This document shows positions 51,358 to 60,939 of a stretch of 64,000 bases of DNA, in pieces. The DNA is from Patulibacter sp. Lineage in GTDB: Bacteria > Actinomycetota > Thermoleophilia > Solirubrobacterales > Solirubrobacteraceae. The first letter of the stretch is position 1; each line of letters begins with the position of its first letter. Below the pieces are notes generated by a model. It was not told the DNA's origin. It ran no database searches and saw only the letters and a program-made list of their open reading frames with translations. The position numbers and the translations under genes are program-made. The stretch lies in contig NZ_JAURWA010000090.1 of NCBI RefSeq assembly GCF_030655195.1, positions 1-64,000 on the forward strand, in the 5' to 3' direction.

Positions 51358-53744
51358 GCGTGGCGCTCCCGGCCGCGAGCGGTCCACGCGCGGGCCGTCG
51401 GGCCGTCGTCCAGCGGACGGACGGGGCCGTCACCGACGGCGACGATCCGCTCGGCGCGGTCGACGACGATCGCGCCCGACTCCTCGAGGACCCGGAGCAG
51501 GAGCCCGAGCCACCATCCGGGGAGGTCCGGCTCCGCGAGCGCGCCCACGGCGGTAGGTCCGTCGCGGCGCAGACGGCGGTAGAGGGCCGTCGCCCCGCTC
51601 CGCAGGTCGTGTTCGCGTCCGAGCGCATCTACCGTGAATCGTAGCTCAGGGTCCCCCCAGGCCCTCCAGGGCTGCACGCCCGCGAGCACGTCGAGCACCG
51701 CGACGTGCGCCGGGTCGCTCGGGGGATCGAGCGCGACGAGGTGGACGGTGCCGTCCAGGGACCGCGGTGCGCGGGCCACGCTCCACCAGTCGGTGAGCGC
51801 GAAGCCGCCGACCACCTGCGACAGCGGGCCGACGCGCCGGACGGCGTCGGCGACGACCACGGTGACGGTCTCGCCGGTGCCCACCAGCGCGGCGATGGCG
51901 GCCGCTGCGCCCGAGGCGGACCGGTCGACGAAGCGGGTGCGCCAGTCGGGCGTGCCTGGCTCGTCCGCCACCGTCGCGGGCAGGCCGTCGGGGGCCTCGA
52001 GGACGGCGAGGGCGGCGTCGGCGGCCGCCCCGTCGAGCCGGTCGACCGGGGCCGGCGCCGGGTGCGCGAGCTCGCGGACGCGCAGGCGGGGCGTGACGTT
52101 GCCCCGGAACGCGTGACGCTCGAGCACGTAGGTGCCCGCGATCGGTCCGCCCGCGTAGGCCGCGGCCTCGTCGGCACCGGGGATCCGGTCGCGCCCGAAC
52201 GCGACCGCGGCGACGCGGGACGAGCCGGACGCCAGCGTGAAGGCGATGTGCGCCCCCGCGGCCCCGAGCGGCCGGACGCCCTCCGCCCGGCCGGACGGCA
52301 CGAGCAGCACGGGCTCCGGGTTGCCCTCCCCGAAGGGACCGAGGGCCGAGAGCTCGTCCGCGAGCGCCATCCCGAGCTGTGCCCCGCCGACCACGGCGTC
52401 GACGACCTCGGCGGGCTGCAGGGCGTCCTCGTCGAGGTGCTCGGCGGCGTAGGCCCGCAGCGCGGCGGCGAACGCGGGCAGGTCGTCGGGCCGCAACGCC
52501 AGGCCGGCGGCGGCGCGATGGCCGCCGTGGCGCAGCAGGTGCGCGGCGCAGGCGTCGAGGCCCGCGAGCAGGTCGAACCCCGGGACGGAACGCGCGGACC
52601 CCGTCAGCTCGTCGCCGTTGCGCCCCAGCAGGATCGCCGGGCGGCCGAACCGCTCGACGATGCGCGAGGCGACGATGCCGACCACGCCCGGGTGCCAGTC
52701 CTCGCCCGCCAGGACGTAGGCGGGCTGCTCCCCCTGCGCGGTGGCCTGCGCCTCGGCGTCGTCGAGGATCCGTCGCTCGACCTCGCGGCGGTCGAGGTTG
52801 GCGCGGTCGAGGCGGTCGGCCAGGCGACGGGCCTCCGTCTCGTCCCCGGCGAGGAAGAGCTCGACGCCCGGGTCGGCACGACCGATGCGGCCGGCGGCGT
52901 TGACGCGCGGGGCCAGCCGGAACGCCACGGCGGTGGCGTCGATGTCCGACGGCGAGGTCTGCGACACGTCCAGCAGCGCCCGCAGGCCGGGCCGACGCGA
53001 GTCGGCGATCGCCCGGAGGCCCTGGCGGACGATCCAGCGGTTCTCGCCGGTCAGCGGGACGACGTCCGCGACCGTCGCCAGCGCGACGATGTCGAGGTCG
53101 ACGTCCGCGTCGCGCGGGTCGAGCCCCGCGGCCTCCAGCAGCGCCCCGGAGAGCCGCCAGGCGACCGCGGCGCCGCAGAGCTGCGGGAACGGGTACCGAC
53201 CGTCGCCGGGGTGGACGATCGGGACGTCCGGCAGCACGCCGTCGGCGCGCGGACGGTGGTGGTCGGTGACGACGAGGTCGAGACCGAGCTCGGTCGCCAG
53301 CGCGGCCTCGTCGACCGACGTGATGCCGCAGTCGACGGTGATCACCAGCCCGGCGCCCTCGGCCGCCAACCGCCGCACCGTGCGCTCGTGCAGGCCGTAG
53401 CCGTCCTCGACGCGGTGGGGCAGGAACCAGTCCGCCTGCGCCCCGACCTGGCGGAGCGCGCGGACGAGGGTGGCCGTGGCGCAGACGCCGTCGCAGTCGT
53501 AGTCGCCGTGGACGACGATCCGCGACCCCGCGCGGGCGTGGCGGAGGACCACCTCGGCGGCGTCGGCGAGGCCCGCGAAGGCGCTCAGCGGCGGGTGCTC
53601 GTCCGCGGCGAGGAAGTGGGCGGCGGCCGTCGGATCGGCGAAGCCGCGCCGGACGAGCACCTCGGCGCAGACGGGGCCCACGCCGAGCGCGGCCTGCAGG
53701 GCCGCGACCCGGGCGGCCGGCGCGGGCGGGATCTCGAAACGCAC
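51315..53744 (-). CDS. recJ: Single-stranded DNA-specific exonuclease RecJ
   Basis: 809 residues from GTG 53742-53744, longer than the usual 560-600. RecJ degrades single-stranded DNA 5' to 3' in recombination repair. DHH-family motifs are present: HGDYDCDGVCATATL, GADWFLPHRVEDGYG-like QADWFLPHRVEDGYGL, VVTDHHRPR and DHHA1-type GHRAAAGLAL. The extra ~200 residues at the C-terminus (from ~590, after LRVRELAHPAP) carry no known domain. The 3' end overlaps rel, so the two are probably co-transcribed. Confidence 0.93.
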   Translation of the reverse strand: MRFEIPPAPAARVAALQAALGVGPVCAEVLVRRGFADPTAAAHFLAADEHPPLSAFAGLADAAEVVLRHARAGSRIVVHGDYDCDGVCATATLVRALRQVGAQADWFLPHRVEDGYGLHERTVRRLAAEGAGLVITVDCGITSVDEAALATELGLDLVVTDHHRPRADGVLPDVPIVHPGDGRYPFPQLCGAAVAWRLSGALLEAAGLDPRDADVDLDIVALATVADVVPLTGENRWIVRQGLRAIADSRRPGLRALLDVSQTSPSDIDATAVAFRLAPRVNAAGRIGRADPGVELFLAGDETEARRLADRLDRANLDRREVERRILDDAEAQATAQGEQPAYVLAGEDWHPGVVGIVASRIVERFGRPAILLGRNGDELTGSARSVPGFDLLAGLDACAAHLLRHGGHRAAAGLALRPDDLPAFAAALRAYAAEHLDEDALQPAEVVDAVVGGAQLGMALADELSALGPFGEGNPEPVLLVPSGRAEGVRPLGAAGAHIAFTLASGSSRVAAVAFGRDRIPGADEAAAYAGGPIAGTYVLERHAFRGNVTPRLRVRELAHPAPAPVDRLDGAAADAALAVLEAPDGLPATVADEPGTPDWRTRFVDRSASGAAAAIAALVGTGETVTVVVADAVRRVGPLSQVVGGFALTDWWSVARAPRSLDGTVHLVALDPPSDPAHVAVLDVLAGVQPWRAWGDPELRFTVDALGREHDLRSGATALYRRLRRDGPTAVGALAEPDLPGWWLGLLLRVLEESGAIVVDRAERIVAVGDGPVRPLDDGPTARAWTARGRERHAWLTGTLPRPVPAR

Positions 53745-53820
53745 CCGTCGAGGGTAGGCGCCGCGACGGACGGCAGCGTCACCGACCACGGGGCGGCCCG
53801 GAGGACCGCCGTGTCGCCGA

Positions 53821-53852
53821 CGCCGTCCGCCCGCGGTGGCGGGCGGACGGCG
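53821..53852. terminator. Hairpin between the small membrane-protein gene and recJ
   Basis: CGCCGTCCGCCC and GGGCGGACGGCG form a perfect 12-bp stem with an 8-base loop, 25 bp after the stop at 53877 (minus strand). It may end the ruv/secDF-side transcript before recJ. No T-run. Confidence 0.6.
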
Positions 53853-53876
53853 GGGCCGCCGGGCGACCCCGGGCGC

Positions 53877-54167
53877 TCAGGCCTCGGTGGAGCCGGCGGC
53901 GCGGGCCTCGGCGGCCTCGCGACGGGCGCCGTAGAGCCAGAGCAGGCCCAGGGAGATCAGCGTGCCCGGGATCCCGAGGATCACGGTGACGACGTCGGTC
54001 GCGTCCCGCGAGGGCATCGACAGCCCCGACAGGAGCAGGCCGCCGACGATGCCGCCGACGATCGCCACGCCGAACGCGCCGACGATGCCGCCCGCGAAGC
54101 GGTCGGGGACGAAGACGGTGAAGTGCCAGATGGCGAGCGCGATGAGCACCCAGACCAGGATCGCCAT
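53877..54167 (-). CDS. Small membrane protein after secDF
   Basis: 96 residues, three hydrophobic segments (ILVWVLIALAIWHFTVFV, FAGGIVGAFGVAIVGGIVGGLLLSGL, VTVILGIPGTLISLGLLWL) and a polar C-terminus. Gly-zipper pattern in the second segment. The start has GGAGG 5-6 nt upstream, inside the 16-codon ORF. It is not YajC (no conserved YajC motif). Function unknown; position suggests a link with export or membrane homeostasis. Confidence 0.75.
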   Translation of the reverse strand: MAILVWVLIALAIWHFTVFVPDRFAGGIVGAFGVAIVGGIVGGLLLSGLSMPSRDATDVVTVILGIPGTLISLGLLWLYGARREAAEARAAGSTEA

Positions 54168-54168
54168 G

Positions 54169-54219
54169 TCAGTCCTCCGTGGTGCCGCGCGGGGCGGGCG
54201 TCGTCTTCTGCGTGCTCAT
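54169..54219 (-). CDS. 16-codon micro-ORF between secDF and the small membrane protein
   Basis: MSTQKTTPAPRGTTED. Its ATG overlaps the secDF TGA (ATGA) and its TGA is 1 base from the next ATG (TGACATG). The GGAGG for the next gene lies within its last codons. Like the 20-codon ORF between pyrR and pyrB, it bridges two genes and may hand ribosomes on. No other evidence for translation. Confidence 0.4.
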   Translation of the reverse strand: MSTQKTTPAPRGTTED

Positions 54220-57200
54220 CGGCGCTTCTTCCGCTTGGAGCCACGGCCCGGGTCGTCCCGGAACGTCACCTCCTCGGGCGAGAGGTCCGCGGCGCGCTCG
54301 ACGGGCTTGGGGGCCTGGGGCCCGTCGTCCTGGACCGGCTCGTCCGGGACGGCCGGGGAGGTCGCGGGACGGCGGGCGGCCGCGCGCCGCTCGGCGCGGT
54401 TGGTCGGCTCGCTCGTCGTCAGCTCGGGCGGCTCGACGGTGCGCCCGCGGGTCTGGGCCTCGGCGCCCTCGACGCCGAGGTCGCGGACCATCTCGGCGAA
54501 CTCGGCGGCGGAGACCTGCTCCCCCGCGGCGTCCGGGGTGGTGACTCGGCTGGACGCCCGGCGCTTCTTCGCGGCGTCCACGTCGACCTCGCGGCCGCCC
54601 TTCTCCGGGTACGGCGGCAGCGTGCCGCCGTTGGCCGCGATCAGGCGGGCGCGACGGGCCTTGAAGGCCGGCACGCGCTCCATCCACTCGGTGAGCACCG
54701 GGGCGGCGATGAAGACCGACGAGTAGGCGCCGGAGATCGTGCCGATGAGCATCGCCAGGGCGAAGTCCTTCAGCGTGTCCCCGCCGAAGAGGAACAGCGC
54801 CAGCGTCGGCAGGCCGACCGAGAACGAGGTGATCAGCGACCGGCCGAGGACCTCGCTCATCGAGCGGTTGACGATCTGCGAGAACGCCGCCGACGGGAGC
54901 CGGTTGAGGTTCTCGCGGACGCGGTCGAACACGATGATCGTGTCGTACAGCGAGTAGCCGATGATCGTCAGCAGCGCCGCCACGGTGGAGGCGGTGACCT
55001 CGGCACCCGACAACGCGTAGATGCCGGCCGTGATCAGCAGGTCGTGGACGACGGCGATGAGGATCGGGACGGTGTAGCGCAGGCCGAACCGGAACCAGAT
55101 GACGAACGCGATCAGGATGAACGACGCGAGGATGGCGATCACCGCCGTCTTCGCGACCGTCTCGCCGAACGTCGGCCCGACCGTGTTGGAGTTCAGATCG
55201 TCGGGCTGGACGCCGACGCCCGTCTGCAGGGCGCGGTTGACGCGCGTCTGCTCGGCCGTGGAGAGGTCCTCGGTCTGGATCTGGAACCGGGCGCCGTCGT
55301 TGACCTCCTGGATCTTCGCCTCGCCCTGACCGACGGGGCGTAGCGCGTCGCGGACCTGGTCGACGGTCGTGCCGGGGCGCGCGGTCGCCGTGATCTGCGT
55401 GCCCGACTCGAAGTCGATGCCGAAGTTCAGGCCGCGCTGGCCGACGGCGATGGCGCCGATGGCGAGGATGATGCCCGACGCGGCGAAGAACCAGCGGCCG
55501 AAGCCGTTGAAGTCGAAGCGGTGCCAGATCGGGTCGCGCTTTCGGGCGCCGAGGGCGGCCGGGTGCGACATCAGCTTGGACCGGGCCGCGAAGCCCAGGA
55601 TCGCCTGGGTCAGCAGGACGGCCGTGAACATCGACAGGAGCACGCCGACGCCCAGCGTGAACGCGAAGCCCTTGACGCCGGCGGTGGCGACGAGGAACAG
55701 CACGAACGCGACGAGGAACGTGATGACGTTGCCGTCGATGATGGCCGAGAGGCCCTTGCGGTAGCCGTCCTTGATGGCGCGCTGGACCGATCTGCCGTCC
55801 TGCAGCTCGTCCTTGAAGCGTTCGAAGATGACGACGTTGGCGTCGGCCGCCACGGCGATCGTGAGGATCAGCCCGGCGATGCCCGGCAGGGTCAGGACGA
55901 CCGGGACGAGCTTGATGATCGCCAGGAAGAAGAGCGTGTACGCGGCGAGGCCGGCGACGGCGATGAGTCCGAGGACGCGGTAGTAGCCGATCAGGAACAG
56001 CGCGACGACGCCGAAGCCGACGATGCCCGCCAGGAGGCCCTGGGAGAGCGCCTCCTCACCCAGGGTCGCGGAGACCTGCTGGGAGGAGATGACGTTGAGC
56101 TTCAGCGGCAGGGAGCCGGACTTCAGGAGGTTGGCCAGGCTCTTGGCCTGCTCGAACGAGAACGAGCCGGAGATCTGCGAGCCGCCGGAGCCCGAGATGC
56201 CCTCCGGGTACTCCTGGAAGTCGATGGTCGGCGACGAGATCGCCTGCTGGTCCAGGACGATCGTGAAGTGCTGGTTGCAGGCGTCGCCCTGCTGCGACCG
56301 CGTCAGACCGCGGGTCTGGATGCAGTTCTCCGCACCGCGCTCGGCGATCTCGCGCGTGGTCTGGCGCCAGCGGTTCTTGCCGGTGTCCGTGAACTCGAAC
56401 GAGACCAGCGGGCCGTTCTGGCCGACGCCCTGCCCGACGCCCTGCGCCGGGTTCTTGATGTCGTCGCCCAGGAGGCCCGGCCGGTCGCGGATGATGAACC
56501 AGCGGTTGCCGGCCGGGATGACCTTGCCGTCGGTGTTGACGTTGTTGGCGGCCTGGATGATCCGCCAGCCCTCGTTGACCTTCACGAAGCGCTTGTCGGC
56601 GGTCGGCTGGCCGTTGGCGTCCAGCGCGCGGCGCAGCGTCGGGTTGCGGCTCGTGCGCAGGTCGGCGGTCAGCTCGGCGACCGACGCGCTCGGCGACGAG
56701 TTGAGGACCGTCTTGGCCTTGTCGTCGACGAGGTACCACTGGTCCCCGGTCTGCGTCGGGATCGTGCCCGCCGGGTTGGTCCGCTTGGGGAACTTCGAGG
56801 CCCGGAGGACGGCGCCGTACTGCGACAGCGCGACCGGGTTGTTGATCTCGGCGCCACCGACGCCGATGCCGCCGGCGTTGGCGCCCGTGACGCGCTGGTC
56901 GGAGGCGTCGAGCCGGCCGCCGGGGCCGGCGACGTTGGCCTCCCAGTCGTAGAAGGCCAGCTGGGCCGTCGTGCCGACGCGGCGCTGGGCCTCGGCGGTG
57001 TTCGTGATCGACGGGAGCGAGACAACGATCTGGTTGGTGCCGGACCGCTGGATCTCGGACTCGCCGACGCCGTACTGGTTGATGCGGTCCTGCATCACGT
57101 CGATCGTGCGCTGGATCGCGTCGTCCGTGACGCCCTCGCCCTTGGTCCCGCTGACCTGGTAGACGAGCTGCACGCCGCCCTGCAGGTCCAGGCCGCGCTT

Positions 57201-57290
57201 GGTCGGCTTCGCCACGAGGACGACCACCGACGCGACGACCAGGAGCGCGACGAACAGCAGGATGATGGACTGGCGGCGACGTTCGGTCAT
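54216..57290 (-). CDS. secDF: Protein-export membrane protein SecDF (SecD-SecF fusion)
   Basis: 1024 residues joining SecD and SecF. It uses the proton gradient to pull proteins through SecYEG. The N-terminus holds the first membrane helix and RGLDLQGGVQLVYQV. A large outside P1-like region (~60-380) contains QGDACNQHFTIVLDQQAISSP. Two sets of six helices follow, with LPGIAGLILTIAVAADANVVIFERFKDEL (SecD) and TIIGYSLYDTIIVFDRVREN (SecF). The linker IGQRGLNFGIDFESGTQI starts SecF. A ~130-residue Arg/Lys-rich tail ends the protein. No separate secF or yajC is nearby. Confidence 0.97.
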   Translation of the reverse strand: MTERRRQSIILLFVALLVVASVVVLVAKPTKRGLDLQGGVQLVYQVSGTKGEGVTDDAIQRTIDVMQDRINQYGVGESEIQRSGTNQIVVSLPSITNTAEAQRRVGTTAQLAFYDWEANVAGPGGRLDASDQRVTGANAGGIGVGGAEINNPVALSQYGAVLRASKFPKRTNPAGTIPTQTGDQWYLVDDKAKTVLNSSPSASVAELTADLRTSRNPTLRRALDANGQPTADKRFVKVNEGWRIIQAANNVNTDGKVIPAGNRWFIIRDRPGLLGDDIKNPAQGVGQGVGQNGPLVSFEFTDTGKNRWRQTTREIAERGAENCIQTRGLTRSQQGDACNQHFTIVLDQQAISSPTIDFQEYPEGISGSGGSQISGSFSFEQAKSLANLLKSGSLPLKLNVISSQQVSATLGEEALSQGLLAGIVGFGVVALFLIGYYRVLGLIAVAGLAAYTLFFLAIIKLVPVVLTLPGIAGLILTIAVAADANVVIFERFKDELQDGRSVQRAIKDGYRKGLSAIIDGNVITFLVAFVLFLVATAGVKGFAFTLGVGVLLSMFTAVLLTQAILGFAARSKLMSHPAALGARKRDPIWHRFDFNGFGRWFFAASGIILAIGAIAVGQRGLNFGIDFESGTQITATARPGTTVDQVRDALRPVGQGEAKIQEVNDGARFQIQTEDLSTAEQTRVNRALQTGVGVQPDDLNSNTVGPTFGETVAKTAVIAILASFILIAFVIWFRFGLRYTVPILIAVVHDLLITAGIYALSGAEVTASTVAALLTIIGYSLYDTIIVFDRVRENLNRLPSAAFSQIVNRSMSEVLGRSLITSFSVGLPTLALFLFGGDTLKDFALAMLIGTISGAYSSVFIAAPVLTEWMERVPAFKARRARLIAANGGTLPPYPEKGGREVDVDAAKKRRASSRVTTPDAAGEQVSAAEFAEMVRDLGVEGAEAQTRGRTVEPPELTTSEPTNRAERRAAARRPATSPAVPDEPVQDDGPQAPKPVERAADLSPEEVTFRDDPGRGSKRKKRR

Positions 57291-57470
57291 AGCGCAGCGG
57301 CCAGCGTACCGACCGGATGAGAACGCCGAGCCGTGCCCTCGGGACGGCGCGGGTCGACCGCCCCGGGGCCCCGTCCGGCGGTCAGGTGCGGTGCACCGGA
57401 CGCCGCCCGCGCGGGCCGGTCGACCGCGCGGGGTTCGCGGGAGCGCCGTGCCGGGTAAGGACCAGGGTCG

Positions 57471-58559
57471 TCAGGCGCCGGGGACGGCGAGTCCCAGGTG
57501 CTCGAAGGCCAGCGGGGTGGTGATCCTGCCCCGCGGGGTCCGTTGCAGCAGGCCCTGCTGGAGCAGGTAGGGCTCGTAGACGTCCTCGATGGTGTCCGCC
57601 TCTTCGCCGACCGCCGCCGACAGGGTCGAGAGCCCCACCGGGCCGCCGGCGAACATCGCGCAGATGCACCGGAGGATCTCGCGGTCCAGGCGGTCGAGAC
57701 CGAGCGCGTCGACGCCGAGCAGGTCGAGCGCCTCGGCCGCGGCGCCGGCCGTGACCGTGCCGCCGTGACGCACCTCGACGTAGTCGCGCACGCGCCGCAG
57801 CAGCCGGTTGGCCACGCGCGGCGTCCCGCGGGCGCGCAGCGCGACCATCCGGGCCCCGTCGTCCTCGACGCTCATGCCCAACAGTCCCGCGGAGCGCCGG
57901 ACGATCGAGATCAGGTCGGGGAGCTCGTAGGGCTCCAGGCGCTGCTGCAGCCCGAAGCGGTCGCGCAGCGGGCGGGTCAGCAGCCCGGCGCGGGTCGTGG
58001 CGCCCACGAGCGTGAACGGCGGCAGGTCGAGCGTGACCACGCGGGCCCCGATGCCCTGGCCGATGGTCACCGGCAGCTGCCGGTCCTCCATCGCCGGGTA
58101 GAGCGTCTCCTCCAGCGCCTTGGGCAGCCGGTGGAGCTCGTCGACGAAGAACACGCTGCCGGGCTGCAGCGCGGTCAGCAGCGCCGCGATGTCCGCCTTG
58201 CGCTCCAGCGAGGGCCCGGCGGTCGGGACGAACGGTGCGTCCATCTCCTCGGCCAGGATCCGGGCCAGCGACGTCTTGCCCAGGCCCGGCGGGCCGGCCA
58301 GCAGGACGTGGTCGAGGGTCTCGCCCCGGCCGCGGGCGGCGTCGATGGCGATCTTCAGCTGGTCGCGGACGTGGGTCTGACCGACGAACTCGTCCAGGCT
58401 GCGCGGGCGCAGCGAGAGATCCTCGGCCTCCTCGCCCGGGAGCGGCTCGGGGTCGGGCAGGCGGAACGCGTCGTCCTCGACGCCGTCGGGCGAGCGGATG
58501 CCCTGGCCGATCGGCGGCAGCCCCGGGCCGTCGCCGGCGTTCGTGCCGCGGCCGCTCAC
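57471..58559 (-). CDS. ruvB: Holliday junction branch-migration ATPase RuvB
   Basis: 362 residues. AAA+ motor of RuvAB. Walker [15 protein letters not shown], Walker B-type [10 protein letters not shown], sensor [18 protein letters not shown], and the C-terminal winged helix ([17 protein letters not shown]). It ends the ruvCAB run. The ATG overlaps the ruvA TGA by four bases (ATGA). An SOS box lies before the first gene, ruvC. Confidence 0.98.
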   Translation of the reverse strand: MSGRGTNAGDGPGLPPIGQGIRSPDGVEDDAFRLPDPEPLPGEEAEDLSLRPRSLDEFVGQTHVRDQLKIAIDAARGRGETLDHVLLAGPPGLGKTSLARILAEEMDAPFVPTAGPSLERKADIAALLTALQPGSVFFVDELHRLPKALEETLYPAMEDRQLPVTIGQGIGARVVTLDLPPFTLVGATTRAGLLTRPLRDRFGLQQRLEPYELPDLISIVRRSAGLLGMSVEDDGARMVALRARGTPRVANRLLRRVRDYVEVRHGGTVTAGAAAEALDLLGVDALGLDRLDREILRCICAMFAGGPVGLSTLSAAVGEEADTIEDVYEPYLLQQGLLQRTPRGRITTPLAFEHLGLAVPGA

Positions 58560-59152
58560 GCGCGGGACCTGCGCAGGGCGTCGGCGATCAGCTCGGCGGC
58601 GGTGTCGCCGTGGGAGACGGCCAGGAGCGCGTCGACCTCCTCCGGCGAGAGGCCGAGGCCCAGGAGGCCCTCGCGCGCCTCGTCGGCGGGGCCGGCCGTG
58701 ACCACCCCGCGCGCCGCGCCGCCGACACCCGTACCGACGCTCGCGCGCCCGGCGAGCTTGTCCTGCAGCTCGGAGACGATCCGCTCGGCCGTGCGCTTGC
58801 CGACGCCGGGGACCTGCTGCAGCCGCTTGGCGTCGCCGCCCGCGATGCTCGTGGCGACCTCGTCGGGCCCGCCCGAGGACAGCACGGCCAGGGCGAGCTT
58901 GGGCCCGACGGCCTGGACGGTGAGCAGCAGGTGGAAGAGGTCGCGCTCGGGCTCGGAGCCGAAGCCGAAGAGCGTCAGGGCGTCCTCGCGCACCGCCAGG
59001 TGGCAGAGCAGCGTGACGTCGTCGCCGGCCGGGGGCAGGGCGGCCAGGGTGGTGTTGGAGCAGTTCAGGACGTAGCCGACGCCGCCCGGGGTGAGCAGGA
59101 CGACCGAGTCGGCGCGGCGCTCGTGCACGGCGCCCCGCAGGAGCGCGATCAC
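58556..59152 (-). CDS. ruvA: Holliday junction DNA-binding protein RuvA
   Basis: 198 residues from the GTG at 59150-59152. It binds four-way junctions and loads RuvB. The OB-fold N-terminus ([28 protein letters not shown]) and the two helix-hairpin-helix motifs ([17 protein letters not shown] and [19 protein letters not shown]) are intact, and the C-terminal domain that touches RuvB ends at RSRA. The start overlaps the ruvC TGA (GTGA). Confidence 0.96.
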   Translation of the reverse strand: MIALLRGAVHERRADSVVLLTPGGVGYVLNCSNTTLAALPPAGDDVTLLCHLAVREDALTLFGFGSEPERDLFHLLLTVQAVGPKLALAVLSSGGPDEVATSIAGGDAKRLQQVPGVGKRTAERIVSELQDKLAGRASVGTGVGGAARGVVTAGPADEAREGLLGLGLSPEEVDALLAVSHGDTAAELIADALRRSRA

Positions 59153-59643
59153 CGGGCGACCGCCGCGCGCAGCGGGGCGTGGTTGGCGTGGCAGATCGCC
59201 GCGGCGAGCGCGTCGGCAGCGTGGTCCGGCGACGGCGGGGCCGCCAGGCGCAGCAGCATCTGGACCATCCGCTGGACCTGCGCCTTGTCGGCCGCGCCGC
59301 TGCCGCAGACCGCGCCCTTGATCTGCTGCGGCGTGTAGTCGATGCACTCGATGCCGCGCTGGGCGGCGGCGAGCAGGACGACGCCGCGCGCCTGCCCCAC
59401 CGCCAGGGCGCTCGAGGTGTTCTTGCCGAAGTACAGGGACTCCATCGACAGCGCGACGGGGTCGTGGTGGTCCATCAGCGCGCAGACCGTGCGGTGGATG
59501 TGGTCCAGGCGCTCGCCGAGGTCCACGCCTGAGCGCGTGGCGATGACGCCGCCGTCCAGCGCGGCCATCGCGCTGCCGCGTCGCTGGACCACGCCGTACC
59601 CCGTGTTGGCGAGGCCGGGATCGATGCCGAGGACGATCACCAC
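59149..59643 (-). CDS. ruvC: Holliday junction resolvase RuvC
   Basis: 164 residues. The nuclease cleaves junctions symmetrically using two metal ions. The acidic motifs [12 protein letters not shown] (first Asp), [10 protein letters not shown] (Glu) and [14 protein letters not shown] (Asp pair) are all present. The start is GTG 59641-59643. It is the first gene of ruvC-ruvA-ruvB, with a LexA-type box about 37 bp upstream. Confidence 0.96.
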   Translation of the reverse strand: MVIVLGIDPGLANTGYGVVQRRGSAMAALDGGVIATRSGVDLGERLDHIHRTVCALMDHHDPVALSMESLYFGKNTSSALAVGQARGVVLLAAAQRGIECIDYTPQQIKGAVCGSGAADKAQVQRMVQMLLRLAAPPSPDHAADALAAAICHANHAPLRAAVAR

Positions 59644-59679
59644 ACCGCCATTCTGCGCGAAGGCCCGGACGCCTTCCCA

Positions 59680-59693
59680 CGAACAGCTGTTCG
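59680..59693. promoter_or_regulatory. LexA-type SOS box before ruvCAB
   Basis: CGAACAGCTGTTCG is a perfect palindrome of the CGAAC-N4-GTTCG type, 37 bp upstream of the ruvC GTG, between ruvC and the glycosyltransferase gene at 59725. It implies DNA-damage control of ruvCAB. Confidence 0.85.
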
Positions 59694-59724
59694 TACGTCC
59701 AGGGTCCCGGTCGCGAGCGGACGG

Positions 59725-60927
59725 TCACCGGCCGGCGGCGCGGCGGATCGCGGCCTCGACGCCGGCCTGGAAGCGCGTCTCGTCCATGCCCGTCGCGGTC
59801 CGCAGACCACCGGCGCGCAGGCGGGAGCGCAGGTCGTCGTCCTCGGCCAGGCGACGGACGGCGCCCGCGACCGCGTCGGCGTCGTCGACGGGGACGACGA
59901 GCGCGTTGTCGCCGTCCTCGAGGTACTCGGCCTGCCCGCCCACGGCGGTCGAGACGACGGGGCGACCGAACGACATCGCCTCGAGCGGGACCAGCCCGAA
60001 CGGCTCGGACCACCGGACGGGGAAGACCAGCGCGTCGTGGTCGGCGAACAACGCGGGCAGGGCGTCCCGCTCGACGGCCGGGCGCAGCTCGAGCCGGTGC
60101 CCGACCCCGGCCCGGTCCGCGCGGGCCCGCAGGTCGTCGCCGACGGACGGGTCTCCCCCGCCGACCACCGTCAGCGTCGTGGCGCCGGGCAGCAGGGAGA
60201 GGGCGTCGACCACGACGTCGACGCCCTTGCGCTCGTCGAGCCGGCCGAGGCAGAGCAGGCGGCCGGCCCACGGGCGCTCGGGCGCCGGTGCGTCGGGGAG
60301 CGGGATCCCCGGGGCCAGCACGTGCCAGCCCGGCGGGATCGACCGGGTGCGGACCAGCTCGTCCGCCAGCCGCAGCGAGTTCAGGAGGACCGTGCCCTCG
60401 GGACCGCGCGGCCGGTCGCTGCCCAGGCGCCGGGCGACGGGGCCGCGGGCGCGCAGCAGCGGACGCAGCATCCGCGCGAAGCGGTCGAACACCGGCCCGT
60501 AGATCGGCCACCGGTCGTGCACGACGAAGACGGCGGGGACCCCGGCGCGGCGGACCGCGCCGACCAGCGACAGGCTCATGCCGCCCATCGCCCAGAAGAC
60601 GACGACGTCGGGGCGGTGCCCGGTGAGGTGCCGGCGCAGGACGCGGTGGTTGTGGCGCTCGAGCGCGAGGACCTGGCGGGGACGCAGGCGCGGGAACGCG
60701 TGGTCGCGCCAGTACCACCGCAGCTCGCGGTGGACGTCCGGGTCGTCCCGCAGGCCGCGCTCGGCCGCGCCGGGCTCGACGTGGTCGGTGGCGAGGACCC
60801 GGACGTCGGCCCCGGAGGCCCGAAGGCGCTCGTCGACACCGCGGTGGACGAGTTCGTAGCCGCCGAGGTGGTGGGGCGGATAGAGGCTCGAGATCGCGAG
60901 GACGCGCAGCGGCGCCCCGGTGCTCAC
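59725..60927 (-). CDS. Family 4 glycosyltransferase
   Basis: 400 residues. GT-B fold: N-terminal ISSLYPPHHLGGYELVHRGVDERL, acceptor domain, then the donor domain with LLCLGRLDERKGVDVVVDAL and the GT4 nucleotide-sugar motif RWSEPFGLVPLEAMSFGRPVV, GGQAEYLEDGDNALVVP. The substrate is unknown. It sits between yebC and ruvC, where these two usually follow one another, so it looks inserted. Confidence 0.93.
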   Translation of the reverse strand: MSTGAPLRVLAISSLYPPHHLGGYELVHRGVDERLRASGADVRVLATDHVEPGAAERGLRDDPDVHRELRWYWRDHAFPRLRPRQVLALERHNHRVLRRHLTGHRPDVVVFWAMGGMSLSLVGAVRRAGVPAVFVVHDRWPIYGPVFDRFARMLRPLLRARGPVARRLGSDRPRGPEGTVLLNSLRLADELVRTRSIPPGWHVLAPGIPLPDAPAPERPWAGRLLCLGRLDERKGVDVVVDALSLLPGATTLTVVGGGDPSVGDDLRARADRAGVGHRLELRPAVERDALPALFADHDALVFPVRWSEPFGLVPLEAMSFGRPVVSTAVGGQAEYLEDGDNALVVPVDDADAVAGAVRRLAEDDDLRSRLRAGGLRTATGMDETRFQAGVEAAIRRAAGR

Positions 60928-60939
60928 GGGGCTGGGCGG

